A DNA stretch of 28,922 nt. Source: JANNRA01 sp031401035. GTDB lineage: Bacteria; Desulfobacterota; Binatia; HRBIN30; CADEER01. Position 1 is the stretch's first letter. Every line of letters begins with the position of its first letter. The notes beneath the pieces were generated by a model, which saw nothing but the letters and a program-made list of their open reading frames with translations, was not told where the DNA came from and did not search any database. Shown piece after piece: positions 7,537-15,364 of this stretch. Position numbers and translations under genes: made by a program. The stretch spans positions 1 through 28,922 of the forward strand of contig JANNRA010000177.1 in the NCBI GenBank assembly GCA_031401035.1, given 5' to 3'.

Positions 7537-8747
7537 ATATCCGCGAGTTCCGCCGCGCCGGCCACTGGCCGACCCTGCTTGCCGCCTTCATCTACTTCGA
7601 TCTCAGCTTCTGCATCTGGTACCTGCTCGGGCCGCTCGGCAATTTCATCGCCGAGGATCTGCACCTCTCCGCCACGCAGACGGGCGTCCTGATCGCTACG
7701 CCGCTGCTCGGCGGCTCGATCTTCCGCATCATCATGGGCGGTCTCACCGACCATCTCGGGCCGCGCCGCACCGGGCTGATCGGCATCGCGCTGACCTTCG
7801 TGCCGCTGCTGCTCGGCTGGCTGGTGGCCGACACGCTGCCGGCGCTGTTCGGCGTCGCGCTGCTGCTCGGCATCCCGGGGGCCAGCTTCGCCGTCGCCCT
7901 GCCGCTCGCCTCGCGCTGGTATCCGCCGCAGTACCAGGGGCTGGTGATGGGCATCGCCGGCGCCGGCAACTCGGGCACCGTCCTGGCCTCGCTGTTCATG
8001 CCGCGCATCGCCGCGGCGATCGGCTGGCAGGCGGCCATCGGCGTCGCCATCCTGCCGATGGCGCTGGCCGGCCTGGTCTTCTTCCTGTGCGCCAGGGACA
8101 GCTCCAACCAGCCGCCGCCGAAACGCTGGGCCGACTACCTGGCGGTGCTGCGCGAGGCCGACACGGTCTGGTTCTGCCTCTTCTACAGCATCACCTTCGG
8201 CGGCTTCGTCGGCCTGGCGAGCTTCCTCGGCGTCTTTTTCCACGACCAGTACCTGGTCGACAAAGTGCGCGCCGGCGATCTCACCGCGCTGTGCGTCTTT
8301 GCCGGCAGCTTCATGCGCCCCATCGGCGGCCTGTTCGCCGACCGCTGGGGCGGCATCCGCATGTTGTCCTGGCTCTACGGAGCCGTCGCCGTCCTGCTGG
8401 TGGGCATCGCCAGCCTGCCGCCGCTGTGGCTGGCGACGCCGCTCTTCATCGTCGCACTGGCGCTGCTCGGTGCCGGCAACGGCTCGGTGTTTCAGCTCGT
8501 GCCGCTGCGCTTCCAGCGCGAGATCGGCGTCATCACCGGCCTGGTCGGTGCCGCCGGCGGCCTCGGCGGCTTCTTCCTGCCGTCGCTGCTCGGCCTGCTC
8601 AAGGACCTGACCGGCACCTACGCCAGCGGCTTCGTCGTGCTCGCCGTGCTCTGCCTGTGGGGGATGAGCCTGCTGGTGGCGGTGAGCGGCGCCTGGCGCC
8701 TGACCTGGGCGGAGAACGGCGGCCTCGTCCGCTCGCGCGCGACCTGA
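7533..8747 (+). CDS. narK: NarK-type nitrate/nitrite transporter (MFS)
   Basis: This 404-residue protein with about 12 hydrophobic segments belongs to the nitrate/nitrite porter branch of the major facilitator superfamily. The loop GGLTDHLGPRRTG follows helix 2. Two glycine-rich nitrate-signature segments appear, GAGNSGTVLASLFMPR and GLVGAAGGLGGFFLPS. Arginines in SIFRIIMGG and SFMRPIGG sit where NarK proteins bind the anion. It is likely to import nitrate, and may also export nitrite, across the inner membrane for the reductases upstream. The ATG start overlaps the Rieske gene stop (ATGA), indicating translational coupling. It is the last gene of the tightly overlapping run. Confidence 0.92.
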   Translation: MNIREFRRAGHWPTLLAAFIYFDLSFCIWYLLGPLGNFIAEDLHLSATQTGVLIATPLLGGSIFRIIMGGLTDHLGPRRTGLIGIALTFVPLLLGWLVADTLPALFGVALLLGIPGASFAVALPLASRWYPPQYQGLVMGIAGAGNSGTVLASLFMPRIAAAIGWQAAIGVAILPMALAGLVFFLCARDSSNQPPPKRWADYLAVLREADTVWFCLFYSITFGGFVGLASFLGVFFHDQYLVDKVRAGDLTALCVFAGSFMRPIGGLFADRWGGIRMLSWLYGAVAVLLVGIASLPPLWLATPLFIVALALLGAGNGSVFQLVPLRFQREIGVITGLVGAAGGLGGFFLPSLLGLLKDLTGTYASGFVVLAVLCLWGMSLLVAVSGAWRLTWAENGGLVRSRAT

Positions 8748-8773
8748 TACGCACGCCGGCGAACGGAGGCAAC

Positions 8774-10381
8774 GTGCGTCAGAACGCCTCGCTGGGAACG
8801 GACCCAACATCGCCCTGGAGGGCGCCGCCCCGTCGGCGCCTGTTGGATCGGGGCACGGTCGCGCTATCCAACAGGCGCCGACGGAGCGGCGCCCTCCAGA
8901 GAAGCTGCGTGGTGGCGCTGCTGCTCTGCCTGCCGAGCCACGCGACGGCGCAGGCCTATGCACCGGCGGCGCAGGCGCCGTTGCCGCTGCCGGTCGCGCC
9001 GTTGACCGTCGACGGGCCGTTCGGCTCCACCGTGCGCCTCGAGATCGCCAACCGCATCCGCGGCGAGTTCGTCGACTGGTTCGCGACGGCGCAGGACGGG
9101 CCGTCGCCGAACTATCGCTACAATTTCCTCGGCAACAAGTTTCAGCTCGGCGTGCGCGTCACGCGCGATCCGTACGAACTCTTCGTGCAGTTCCAGGATT
9201 CGACCCTCGCCAACATCCCCGACAACGGCATCGGCGTCGGCTCGATCTACTACGCCAACACCATGCGCGGGACGCAGAACGGTGCCATCCTGCGCAATGC
9301 GTGGATCGGCGGCAGGAACGTGCTCGGCGTCACCGGCCTGTCCGGGCGCGCCGGGCGACTGCTGTACAGCGACGCGCTCGACGTGCCGGCGACCAACCCG
9401 AACCTGAAGTGGATCCAGCTCAATCGCCTCTCGCAACGCCTGCTCGGCCCCTTCGACTACACCCATGTCGGACGCAGCTTCGACGGCGCGCACATCGGCT
9501 ACGACGTCGGCCTGCTGAACGTCACCGGCTTCGGCTTCGTGCCCACCTACGGCGGCTTCGAGGTCGACGCCAACCGCGAGCTCGACATCGCCCTCGGCGG
9601 CCTGGTGCTCAACCTGAAGGAGTCGCAGCTGCTCGGCCCGACCATCGGGCGGCTCTTCTGGACCTACTACGGCGACAACCGCGACGTCGTCTTCCTCGAC
9701 AACCGGCCGCTCGCCGAGCGCCAGGCCGACGCCGGCATGCCGGCCAACATCCACACCATCGGCGCCCATGTCGCGCGCGTCGAACCCATCGGCCCCGGCG
9801 TGGCCGACGGCATGGCCTACGGCTTCGGTCAGCTCGGCGACTGGCAGAGCCTCTCGCAGCAGGCCTGGGCCTACGGTGTCGAGCTCGGCTACCGCTTCCC
9901 GCAGACCTTCGCGACGCCGTGGCTGCGCACCGGCATCAACAGCGGCTCGGGCGACACCAACCCCAACGACGGCGTGCACGGCACCTTCTTCCAGCTCCTG
10001 CCGACGGCGTGGCTGTACGCGCAGTTCCCCTTCTACAACATGATGAACAACCAGGACGTCTTCGTGCAGACCATCCTCGACCCGCACCCGATGGTGTCCT
10101 TCCGGCTCGACGGCCACTGGCTGCGCCTCAACGCCAGCCAGGACTTCGCCTACTTCGGCGGCGGCGCGACGAAGAACGACTTCTTCGGCTACGGCGGCAT
10201 CAACGGCAAGGGGCGCAGCGAGCTCGCCTACCTGGTGAACTTCATGCTCACCGTCCGCCCGACGGCCTTCATGACCGTCAACGGCTTCTACGCCCACGCC
10301 TGGGGCCAGGGCGTCATCAACCAGGCCTTCGTCGGCACCGGCGGCAACTACGGCTTCCTCGAAGTCCTGCTGAACTTCTGA
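8774..10381 (+). CDS. Outer-membrane beta-barrel porin-like protein (alginate-export/AlgE-like)
   Basis: The 535-residue product has a hydrophobic signal core (CVVALLLCLPSHATAQA, residues 45-61) and then alternating aromatic and polar segments of a large barrel, ending LEVLLNF with a terminal phenylalanine. It resembles alginate-export-domain porins, and its position after narK suggests nitrate or nitrite passage across the outer membrane. The start is uncertain. GTG 8774 has GGAGG four bases upstream, but then residues 14-42 are encoded by a palindromic repeat and the signal n-region is about 44 residues long and arginine-rich. GTG 8909, after the repeat, would give a short signal with no clear ribosome site. 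The substrate is not shown by the sequence. Confidence 0.75.
   Translation: MRQNASLGTDPTSPWRAPPRRRLLDRGTVALSNRRRRSGALQRSCVVALLLCLPSHATAQAYAPAAQAPLPLPVAPLTVDGPFGSTVRLEIANRIRGEFVDWFATAQDGPSPNYRYNFLGNKFQLGVRVTRDPYELFVQFQDSTLANIPDNGIGVGSIYYANTMRGTQNGAILRNAWIGGRNVLGVTGLSGRAGRLLYSDALDVPATNPNLKWIQLNRLSQRLLGPFDYTHVGRSFDGAHIGYDVGLLNVTGFGFVPTYGGFEVDANRELDIALGGLVLNLKESQLLGPTIGRLFWTYYGDNRDVVFLDNRPLAERQADAGMPANIHTIGAHVARVEPIGPGVADGMAYGFGQLGDWQSLSQQAWAYGVELGYRFPQTFATPWLRTGINSGSGDTNPNDGVHGTFFQLLPTAWLYAQFPFYNMMNNQDVFVQTILDPHPMVSFRLDGHWLRLNASQDFAYFGGGATKNDFFGYGGINGKGRSELAYLVNFMLTVRPTAFMTVNGFYAHAWGQGVINQAFVGTGGNYGFLEVLLNF
8815..8899. repeat. Long palindrome (34-base arms) inside the 5' end of the porin reading frame
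   Basis: Arms 8815-8848 (starts CTGGAGGGCGCCGCCCCG) and 8866-8899 are inverted copies with a single mismatch, separated by a 17-base loop. The reading frame stays open across it. It follows the narK stop by 67 bases, so it could also end narK transcription, but it is longer than usual terminators and has no T-run. The near-perfect arms suggest a mobile or recently inserted palindromic element. Confidence 0.85.
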
Positions 10382-10397
10382 AGAGGAACAGGATTCA

Positions 10398-10470
10398 CAC
10401 GGAGGAACGGAGCAACGGAGAGTGCGGAGCCGGATGCCGGGGCCGTGCTCCGTTTCTCCGCTTCTCCGTG
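10398..10470. repeat. Imperfect inverted repeat of CGGAG units between convergent genes
   Basis: Left arm 10398-10420 (CACGGAG, GAA, CGGAG, CAA, CGGAG) pairs with right arm 10448-10470, 23 bases with three mismatches, around a 27-base loop. It lies in the 99-base gap between the stops of the porin (+) and pilT (-) genes, so a bidirectional terminator is plausible. The short-period purine-rich arms also resemble dispersed genomic repeats. Confidence 0.6.
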
Positions 10471-10480
10471 CGAAAAGGCC

Positions 10481-11638
10481 TCAGAAGCGCTCGATGTCGA
10501 GGCTCGCCCGGTCGTCGCCGCCGGCGGCGTCGCCCTTCTCGAAGTTGTCCCAGCGCGAGTCGCTGGTCGAGGCGATGCCGCGCACCTTGAGCTCGAAGTC
10601 GCTCGGGTTCGAGCAGTGCAGCAGGGCTTCGTTGTAGGTAATCAGGCCGCTGCGGAAGAGACCCATCAGCGACTGATCGAAGGTCTGCATGCCGTAGGAG
10701 GTGTGGCCCTGGCCGATGACGTCGTGCAGATCACGCGTCTTGGTCTTGTCGGCGATGTACTCCTTGACGCGCGCGCTGGCCACCAGCACCTCTACCGCCG
10801 GCACCATGCCGAGGCCGTCGGCGCGCGGGATGAGGCGCTGGCTGACGATGCCGCGCAGCACGCTGGCGAGGATGAGGCGCACCTGGTCGCGCTGGTGGTC
10901 GGGAAAGACCGAGATGACGCGGGTGATCGTCTCCTGCGCGTCGAGGGTGTGCAGCGTGCTCATCACCAGGTGGCCGGTCTCGGCGGCGAGGATGGCCGTC
11001 TCGATCGTCTCGATGTCGCGCATCTCGCCGACCAGGATGACGTCCGGATTCTGGCGCAGGGCGGACTTGAGCGCCGAGGGGAAACTGACCGCGTCGTAGC
11101 CGACCTCGCGCTGGTTGACGAAGCTCAGCCGGTCGGGGTGCTCGTACTCGATCGGATCCTCGATGGTGATGATGTGCGACTGACGGCTGCGGTTGACGTA
11201 GTCGATCAGCGCCGCCAGCGTCGTGCTCTTGACGCTGCCGGTGGTGCCGGTGACGAGGATCAGGCCGCGCCGCTCGGTGGCCAGGCGCTCGACCGAGGCC
11301 GGCAGGTTGAGGTCGGCGACGTTGCGGATGCGGGTCGGGATGAGCCGGATGACCAGGCTCAGGAAGCCGCGCTGGCGAAAGATGTTGACGCGAAAGCGGC
11401 CGAGGTCGGGGTGGGCGTAGGCGAGGTCGACCTGGAAGTCCTGCTCGAGCTTGCGACGGCGCTGATCGTCGAGCATGCCCTCGACGATGTGCTCGATCGT
11501 CGCCGCGTCGAGCGGCGCGGCGCCCTCGAGCGGCAGGAAGTCGGCCCGGACCCGGAAGGCCGGCGGCACGCCGACCTTCAGCAACACGTCCGAGGCCTCG
11601 TTGCGCACCGCCTCGGCCAGGATCTCGTTCAGTTCCAT
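10481..11638 (-). CDS. pilT: PilT/PilU-type twitching-motility ATPase with altered Walker A
   Basis: The 385-residue protein fits the type IV pilus retraction ATPase family: N-terminal PAS-like domain (about 1-100), then a RecA-like ATPase domain with Asp box IEDPIEYEH (159-167), Walker B ILVGEMRD (201-208) and His box STLHT (227-231). The Walker A motif at 131-138 reads GTTGSVKS. Valine 136 replaces the glycine expected just before the catalytic lysine, from codon GTC at 11231-11233 where GGC would be expected. The protein is otherwise full-length and undamaged. No other pilus gene is in the window. ATG 11638 is preceded by a GGGGGAG ribosome site at long spacing. The PilU paralogue is a possible alternative. 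Confidence 0.85.
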   Translation of the reverse strand: MELNEILAEAVRNEASDVLLKVGVPPAFRVRADFLPLEGAAPLDAATIEHIVEGMLDDQRRRKLEQDFQVDLAYAHPDLGRFRVNIFRQRGFLSLVIRLIPTRIRNVADLNLPASVERLATERRGLILVTGTTGSVKSTTLAALIDYVNRSRQSHIITIEDPIEYEHPDRLSFVNQREVGYDAVSFPSALKSALRQNPDVILVGEMRDIETIETAILAAETGHLVMSTLHTLDAQETITRVISVFPDHQRDQVRLILASVLRGIVSQRLIPRADGLGMVPAVEVLVASARVKEYIADKTKTRDLHDVIGQGHTSYGMQTFDQSLMGLFRSGLITYNEALLHCSNPSDFELKVRGIASTSDSRWDNFEKGDAAGGDDRASLDIERF

Positions 11639-11693
11639 CGCGCTTGCCGCTCCCCCGCCGCGCGCCGAACCGTCCTGTCGAGGACCGCCGCCG

Positions 11694-12773
11694 CTACGAC
11701 GTCGCTTTACTCGCCTTCTTCAGCTCCGGCTCGACCGCCGCGGCGCCCGGCGCGCCCTTGGCCGGCGCCGGCCCGCCGCCGACGCCGAGCTGGATCCGCA
11801 ACTGCCGGTCGATGGCGTCGGCCGCCTCCGGATGCGCGAGCAGGAACTCCTTGGCGTTCTCACGCCCCTGCCCGATGCGTTCGCCGGCGTACGAGTACCA
11901 CGCTCCACTCTTCTCAATGAGTCCACGATCCGTGCCAAGGTCGACCAGCTCGCCGACGCGGGAGATCCCCATCCCGTAGAGGATGTCGAACTCTGCTTCT
12001 TTGAACGGGGGCGCCATTTTATTCTTCACGACCTTGACCCGGGTGCGGTTACCGACCACCGCCTCGCCCTGCTTGATGGCGCCGATGCGGCGGATATCGA
12101 GGCGCACCGAGGCGTAGAACTTCAGCGCATTGCCGCCGGTGGTGGTCTCCGGGTTGCCGAACATGACGCCGATCTTCATGCGGATCTGGTTTATGAAGAT
12201 CATGATCGTCTGCGAGCGCGAAATGGTGCCGGTGAGCTTCCGCAGGGCCTGCGACATCAGGCGCGCCTGCAGGCCCATCTGCGGTTCGCCCATCTCGCCC
12301 TCGATCTCGGCGCGCGGCACCAGGGCGGCGACCGAGTCGACCACCAGGACGTCGATGGCGCCGCTGCGCACCAGCGTCTCGGCGATCTCCAGTGCCTGCT
12401 CGCCGTTGTCGGGCTGGGCGATGAGCAGATCCTCGATGCGCACGCCGAGCTTGCGCGCGTAGCTGACGTCGAGGGCGTGCTCGGCGTCGACGAAGGCGCA
12501 GACGCCCCCGGTGCGCTGCGCGCAGGCGACGGCCTGCAGCGCCAGGGTGGTTTTGCCGGAGGACTCCGGCCCGTAGATCTCGACGACGCGGCCGCGCGGC
12601 AGGCCGCCGACGCCGAGCGCGACGTCGAGGCCGAGCGAGCCGGTCGACACCACCGGCACGTCCGGTACCACGGCGTTGTCGCCGAGCTTCATGATGGCAC
12701 CCTTGCCGAATTGCTTCTCGATCTGGCTGACGGCGAGATCGAGCGCGCGCTCGCGATTGGTGTCGACTGCCAT
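11694..12773 (-). CDS. recA: Recombinase A
   Basis: This 359-residue protein is a normal-length RecA, the DNA strand-exchange and SOS coprotease protein. Walker A is GPESSGKT at 68-75. The DNA-binding loop segments are recognisable (EGEMGEPQMGLQARLMSQ and FGNPETTTGGNALKFY). The C-terminal tail is rich in alanine and proline and ends with several lysines instead of the acidic tail of E. coli RecA. The ATG at 12773 is chosen because GGAGG lies 9 bases upstream and the N-terminus (MAVDTNRERALDLAVSQIEK) matches the family. Upstream is a 140-base gap to cinA with no LexA box that I could recognise with confidence. Confidence 0.97.
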   Translation of the reverse strand: MAVDTNRERALDLAVSQIEKQFGKGAIMKLGDNAVVPDVPVVSTGSLGLDVALGVGGLPRGRVVEIYGPESSGKTTLALQAVACAQRTGGVCAFVDAEHALDVSYARKLGVRIEDLLIAQPDNGEQALEIAETLVRSGAIDVLVVDSVAALVPRAEIEGEMGEPQMGLQARLMSQALRKLTGTISRSQTIMIFINQIRMKIGVMFGNPETTTGGNALKFYASVRLDIRRIGAIKQGEAVVGNRTRVKVVKNKMAPPFKEAEFDILYGMGISRVGELVDLGTDRGLIEKSGAWYSYAGERIGQGRENAKEFLLAHPEAADAIDRQLRIQLGVGGGPAPAKGAPGAAAVEPELKKASKATS

Positions 12774-12913
12774 GCTGTGCACCTCCACGGGCCCGATACC
12801 CACGCCGCGGTTCATCCCGCAATGGCGCGCGCGCATCGAGCACACCCCTCTACCCAGTGATTGGACCCAGTTCGTATAGCAGCTTCCCGCCGCCGCAGGG
12901 AGAGGGCGAGTCC

Positions 12914-14191
12914 TCAGCGGCGCAGGATGGCCGAGGCGGCCGGATCCTCGCCGAGTTGCGCGCGGCGGACCCAGTCGAGGGCGATCTGCGAAGTCAGCAA
13001 CTTCACCCAGTCGCGCGTGCCCCACAGCTGGTAGCGGCGGCTGCGCGTGCCGGTCGGGCCGTCGAGGGCGATGCACACCGTTCCGACCGGCTTGTCGGGC
13101 GTGCCGCCGTCGGGCCCGGCGATGCCGGTGGTGGCGAGGCCGAGCGTCGCCCCGACCAGGCGCCGCGCCCCGCGCGCCATCTCCTCGGCCGTCTCACAGC
13201 TCACCGCGCCGTGCTGCGCCAGGGTCGCGGCGCGCACGCCGAGCACCGACTCCTTGACGGCGTTCTGGTAGGCGATGACATCCGCCAGAAGATAGTGCGA
13301 ACTGCCCGGCACGTCGGTGAGGCGGTGGCCGATCAGACCGCCGCTGCACGACTCCGCCACGGCGATGGTGGCGCCCGCCGCGGCGAGCAGGCGGCCGACC
13401 TCGGCCTCCATCGTCGTATCGCCCTCGCCGTAGCAATACGGCGCCAGGCGCGCGCGCAGAGTCGCGGCGGCGGCGGCCAGGCGACGGTCGACGTCGCCCG
13501 GCGGCCCCTGCACGGTGACGCGCAGGGAGATCTGCGGAAAAGCGGCGCGAAAGGCGAGGCGCGCCTCGGCGGGGTCGAGGGTGCCGGCGACGAGCTCGTC
13601 GAGCGCCGATTCGCTGATGCCGAAGGTCTGGAAGGTGTGGCTGCGGTACTCGTCGACGCCGCCGCGCGCGCCGCGCAACCACGGCAGCACCGAGTCGGCG
13701 AGCATCTGCTTCATCTCGCGCGGCACGCCGGGCAGGACGATGCCGTGCACCGGGCCGTGCGCCGCGGTGAGGGTCAAGCGAAAGCCGGGCGCCGTGCCGA
13801 GCCCATTGGGGATGATTTCGGCGCCGAGCGGAAACATCGCCTGCTTGAGATTGTTCTCCGGCATCTCGCGGCCCATGGCGGCGAACATCTGGCGGATGCG
13901 GTCGGCGACCGCCTGCTCCATGCGCAGCGGCACGCCGGCGACCGCGGCGACGGTCTCGGTGGTGAGATCGTCGGCGGTCGGGCCGAGGCCGCCGGTACTG
14001 ATGATCACGTCGGTCTGCGTCATTGCCTGGCGCCACGCCCAGGCGATGCGCTCCGGGTAGTCGCCGACGACGAGCACGGCGGCGACGTCGATGCCGATGG
14101 CCACCAGGTGGTCGGCGATGAAGTTGGCGTTGGTGTCGAGCGTCCGACCGGTGGTCAGCTCATCGCCGGTGCTGAGGATGGCGGCACGCAT
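12914..14191 (-). CDS. cinA: CinA family protein, nicotinamide-nucleotide amidohydrolase
   Basis: This 425-residue two-domain protein has an N-terminal molybdopterin-binding-like (COG1058) domain with STGGLGPTADD near 65-75 and a C-terminal PncC domain with AESCSGGLIGHRL and ATTGIAGPDGGTPDKPVGT. CinA proteins hydrolyse nicotinamide mononucleotide to nicotinate mononucleotide and the N-terminal domain can hydrolyse ADP-ribose, so the role is pyridine-nucleotide recycling. The gene is named for competence because of its link to recA in other bacteria, and the same order is seen here. ATG 14191 has GAGGGAG about 5 bases upstream. Both domains are complete. Confidence 0.94.
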   Translation of the reverse strand: MRAAILSTGDELTTGRTLDTNANFIADHLVAIGIDVAAVLVVGDYPERIAWAWRQAMTQTDVIISTGGLGPTADDLTTETVAAVAGVPLRMEQAVADRIRQMFAAMGREMPENNLKQAMFPLGAEIIPNGLGTAPGFRLTLTAAHGPVHGIVLPGVPREMKQMLADSVLPWLRGARGGVDEYRSHTFQTFGISESALDELVAGTLDPAEARLAFRAAFPQISLRVTVQGPPGDVDRRLAAAAATLRARLAPYCYGEGDTTMEAEVGRLLAAAGATIAVAESCSGGLIGHRLTDVPGSSHYLLADVIAYQNAVKESVLGVRAATLAQHGAVSCETAEEMARGARRLVGATLGLATTGIAGPDGGTPDKPVGTVCIALDGPTGTRSRRYQLWGTRDWVKLLTSQIALDWVRRAQLGEDPAASAILRR

Positions 14192-14239
14192 GGGGGCTCC
14201 CTCGACGTGGCAGGCGCCGCGGCCGGCACGCCGCCGCGG

Positions 14240-14704
14240 TCAGGTGAAGAGCCACGCGGCGAGAACCCGCGTGACCACGTTGCTGTACAACCCCGACACC
14301 ACGTCGTCGAGCACCACCCCGGCGCCGCCCGGCATGTCGCGATCGATGGCGTTGGCCGGATACGGCTTGAGCACATCGAGGGCGCGGAAGACGAAGAAGG
14401 CGATCAGCGTGTGCTCCCAGGTCGGCGCCAGGAACAGCGTCGCGCCGAGATAACCGACGATCTCGTCGAGAACGATCTTGTGGCTGTCGTGTTCGGCGAA
14501 TTGCGTTTCGGCGCGCCCCGCGATCCAGCACGCCGCCGCGACCATGGCGACGTACATCGCGAGATAGAGCGGCACCGAAATGTGGCGCACCTCTGCGTAA
14601 AGCCAGAAGAGCGGGAACGCGACCAGCGTCCCGAAGGTGCCCGAGGCGAACGGGATATAGCCGACGTATCCGCCGGAGGCGAGGAAGGTAATGAGGCGGC
14701 GCAT
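14240..14704 (-). CDS. pgpA: Phosphatidylglycerophosphatase A
   Basis: The 154-residue inner-membrane enzyme removes phosphate from phosphatidylglycerophosphate in phospholipid synthesis. Family motifs are in order: GYVGYIPFASGTFGT (N-terminal), HKIVLDEIVGY, FRALDVLKPYP and GGAGVVLDDVVSGLY, containing the conserved acidic residues. Several hydrophobic helices are present. ATG 14704 begins MRRLITFLASGG as in homologues. An upstream in-frame TTG at 14749 adds 15 residues with no family support. No strong ribosome site is seen. The gene lies 48 bases upstream of cinA on the same strand. Confidence 0.92.
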   Translation of the reverse strand: MRRLITFLASGGYVGYIPFASGTFGTLVAFPLFWLYAEVRHISVPLYLAMYVAMVAAACWIAGRAETQFAEHDSHKIVLDEIVGYLGATLFLAPTWEHTLIAFFVFRALDVLKPYPANAIDRDMPGGAGVVLDDVVSGLYSNVVTRVLAAWLFT

Positions 14705-14765
14705 CGCGTAGACGACGGCCGCCCTATCGGCGGGGGGCGCGCACGTCAAGCGCGCCCCGGTGCCG

Positions 14766-15173
14766 TCAGCGCGCCATCAGGCGGCGAATCGCGGCGAAGC
14801 GCTGATTCTCTTTGCGCAGGCGGACGATCTCGACCTCGAGCTTGCGCACCAGCGCGCCGACGTCGCCGAGTGCCGCGGCGGCGCGCTGCAGCGAGCCGAG
14901 GGCCGCGCCGCCACTCGCCGCGCCGAGGCCGCGCCGACGCCGCGGCGCCAGCGTCGCGCCGCGCTTGCGGGCGACGCGGTAGTAATTCGCCGCCACGGTG
15001 CCCTGCTGCCGGCCGGTCTTTTGCGCCAGGCGCTTGAAGGCTTCCGTGCGACCGATCTTGTCTGCCGCGACGAGCTTCTCGATCTGGTCGAAGGTTTCGG
15101 TCCCGATCGAGCCGCGCTTGCCGGGTTTCTGCTTCGTCGTTTTCGCTGTCTTCGTCGCCATCTTCGTCGCCAT
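14766..15173 (-). CDS. Small basic HTH/coiled-coil protein of unknown function
   Basis: I do not recognise a named family. The 135-residue product has a lysine-rich N-terminus, a helix-turn-helix-like region at about 28-70 (EAFKRLAQKTGRQQGTVAANYY), an arginine/glycine/alanine linker, and a likely coiled coil at 98-134 (VRKLEVEIVRLRKEN). This architecture suggests a DNA-binding dimer or nucleoid-associated protein. The ATG at 15173 is favoured because AAGGGG lies 8 bases upstream. An in-frame ATG at 15188 overlaps that site. It precedes pgpA on the same strand, and its start faces the mmgE/prpD gene across a 191-base gap with unusually AT-rich sequence for this window, probably divergent promoters. 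Confidence 0.7.
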   Translation of the reverse strand: MATKMATKTAKTTKQKPGKRGSIGTETFDQIEKLVAADKIGRTEAFKRLAQKTGRQQGTVAANYYRVARKRGATLAPRRRRGLGAASGGAALGSLQRAAAALGDVGALVRKLEVEIVRLRKENQRFAAIRRLMAR

Positions 15174-15364
15174 GTCACACCCCTTCATCTTGTGAATGCG
15201 GAACTAACATACATTCGAGTCAATGAGTTCCTCATAGCGTACAACGGATTGCAACCGCGCGGAGTAGATTTCCGTGCGCCGCCGCGGCGCCGAGCGCGAT
15301 GGCCGGGGCGCTGCTGCGGCGCGGGCTGGCGTCGCCGGCGCGATTTCGGGTAGGGTTCGGCCCG

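Noticed and set aside
10445..11920. Long + strand open frame opposite pilT
   Set aside because: It is a shadow of pilT: composition-driven, no recognisable domain, while the - strand frame has full PilT motifs.
12774..12913. Possible LexA box or promoter upstream of recA
   Set aside because: No sequence matched a known LexA consensus (for example CTGT-N8-ACAG, GAAC-N4-GTTC or GTTC-N7-GTTC) well enough, and no convincing -35/-10 pair was seen.
15195..15223. TTGACT on the - strand as a -35 box for the small HTH gene
   Set aside because: The hexamer 17 bases downstream is CGCATT, a poor -10 box, so the pair is not supported.
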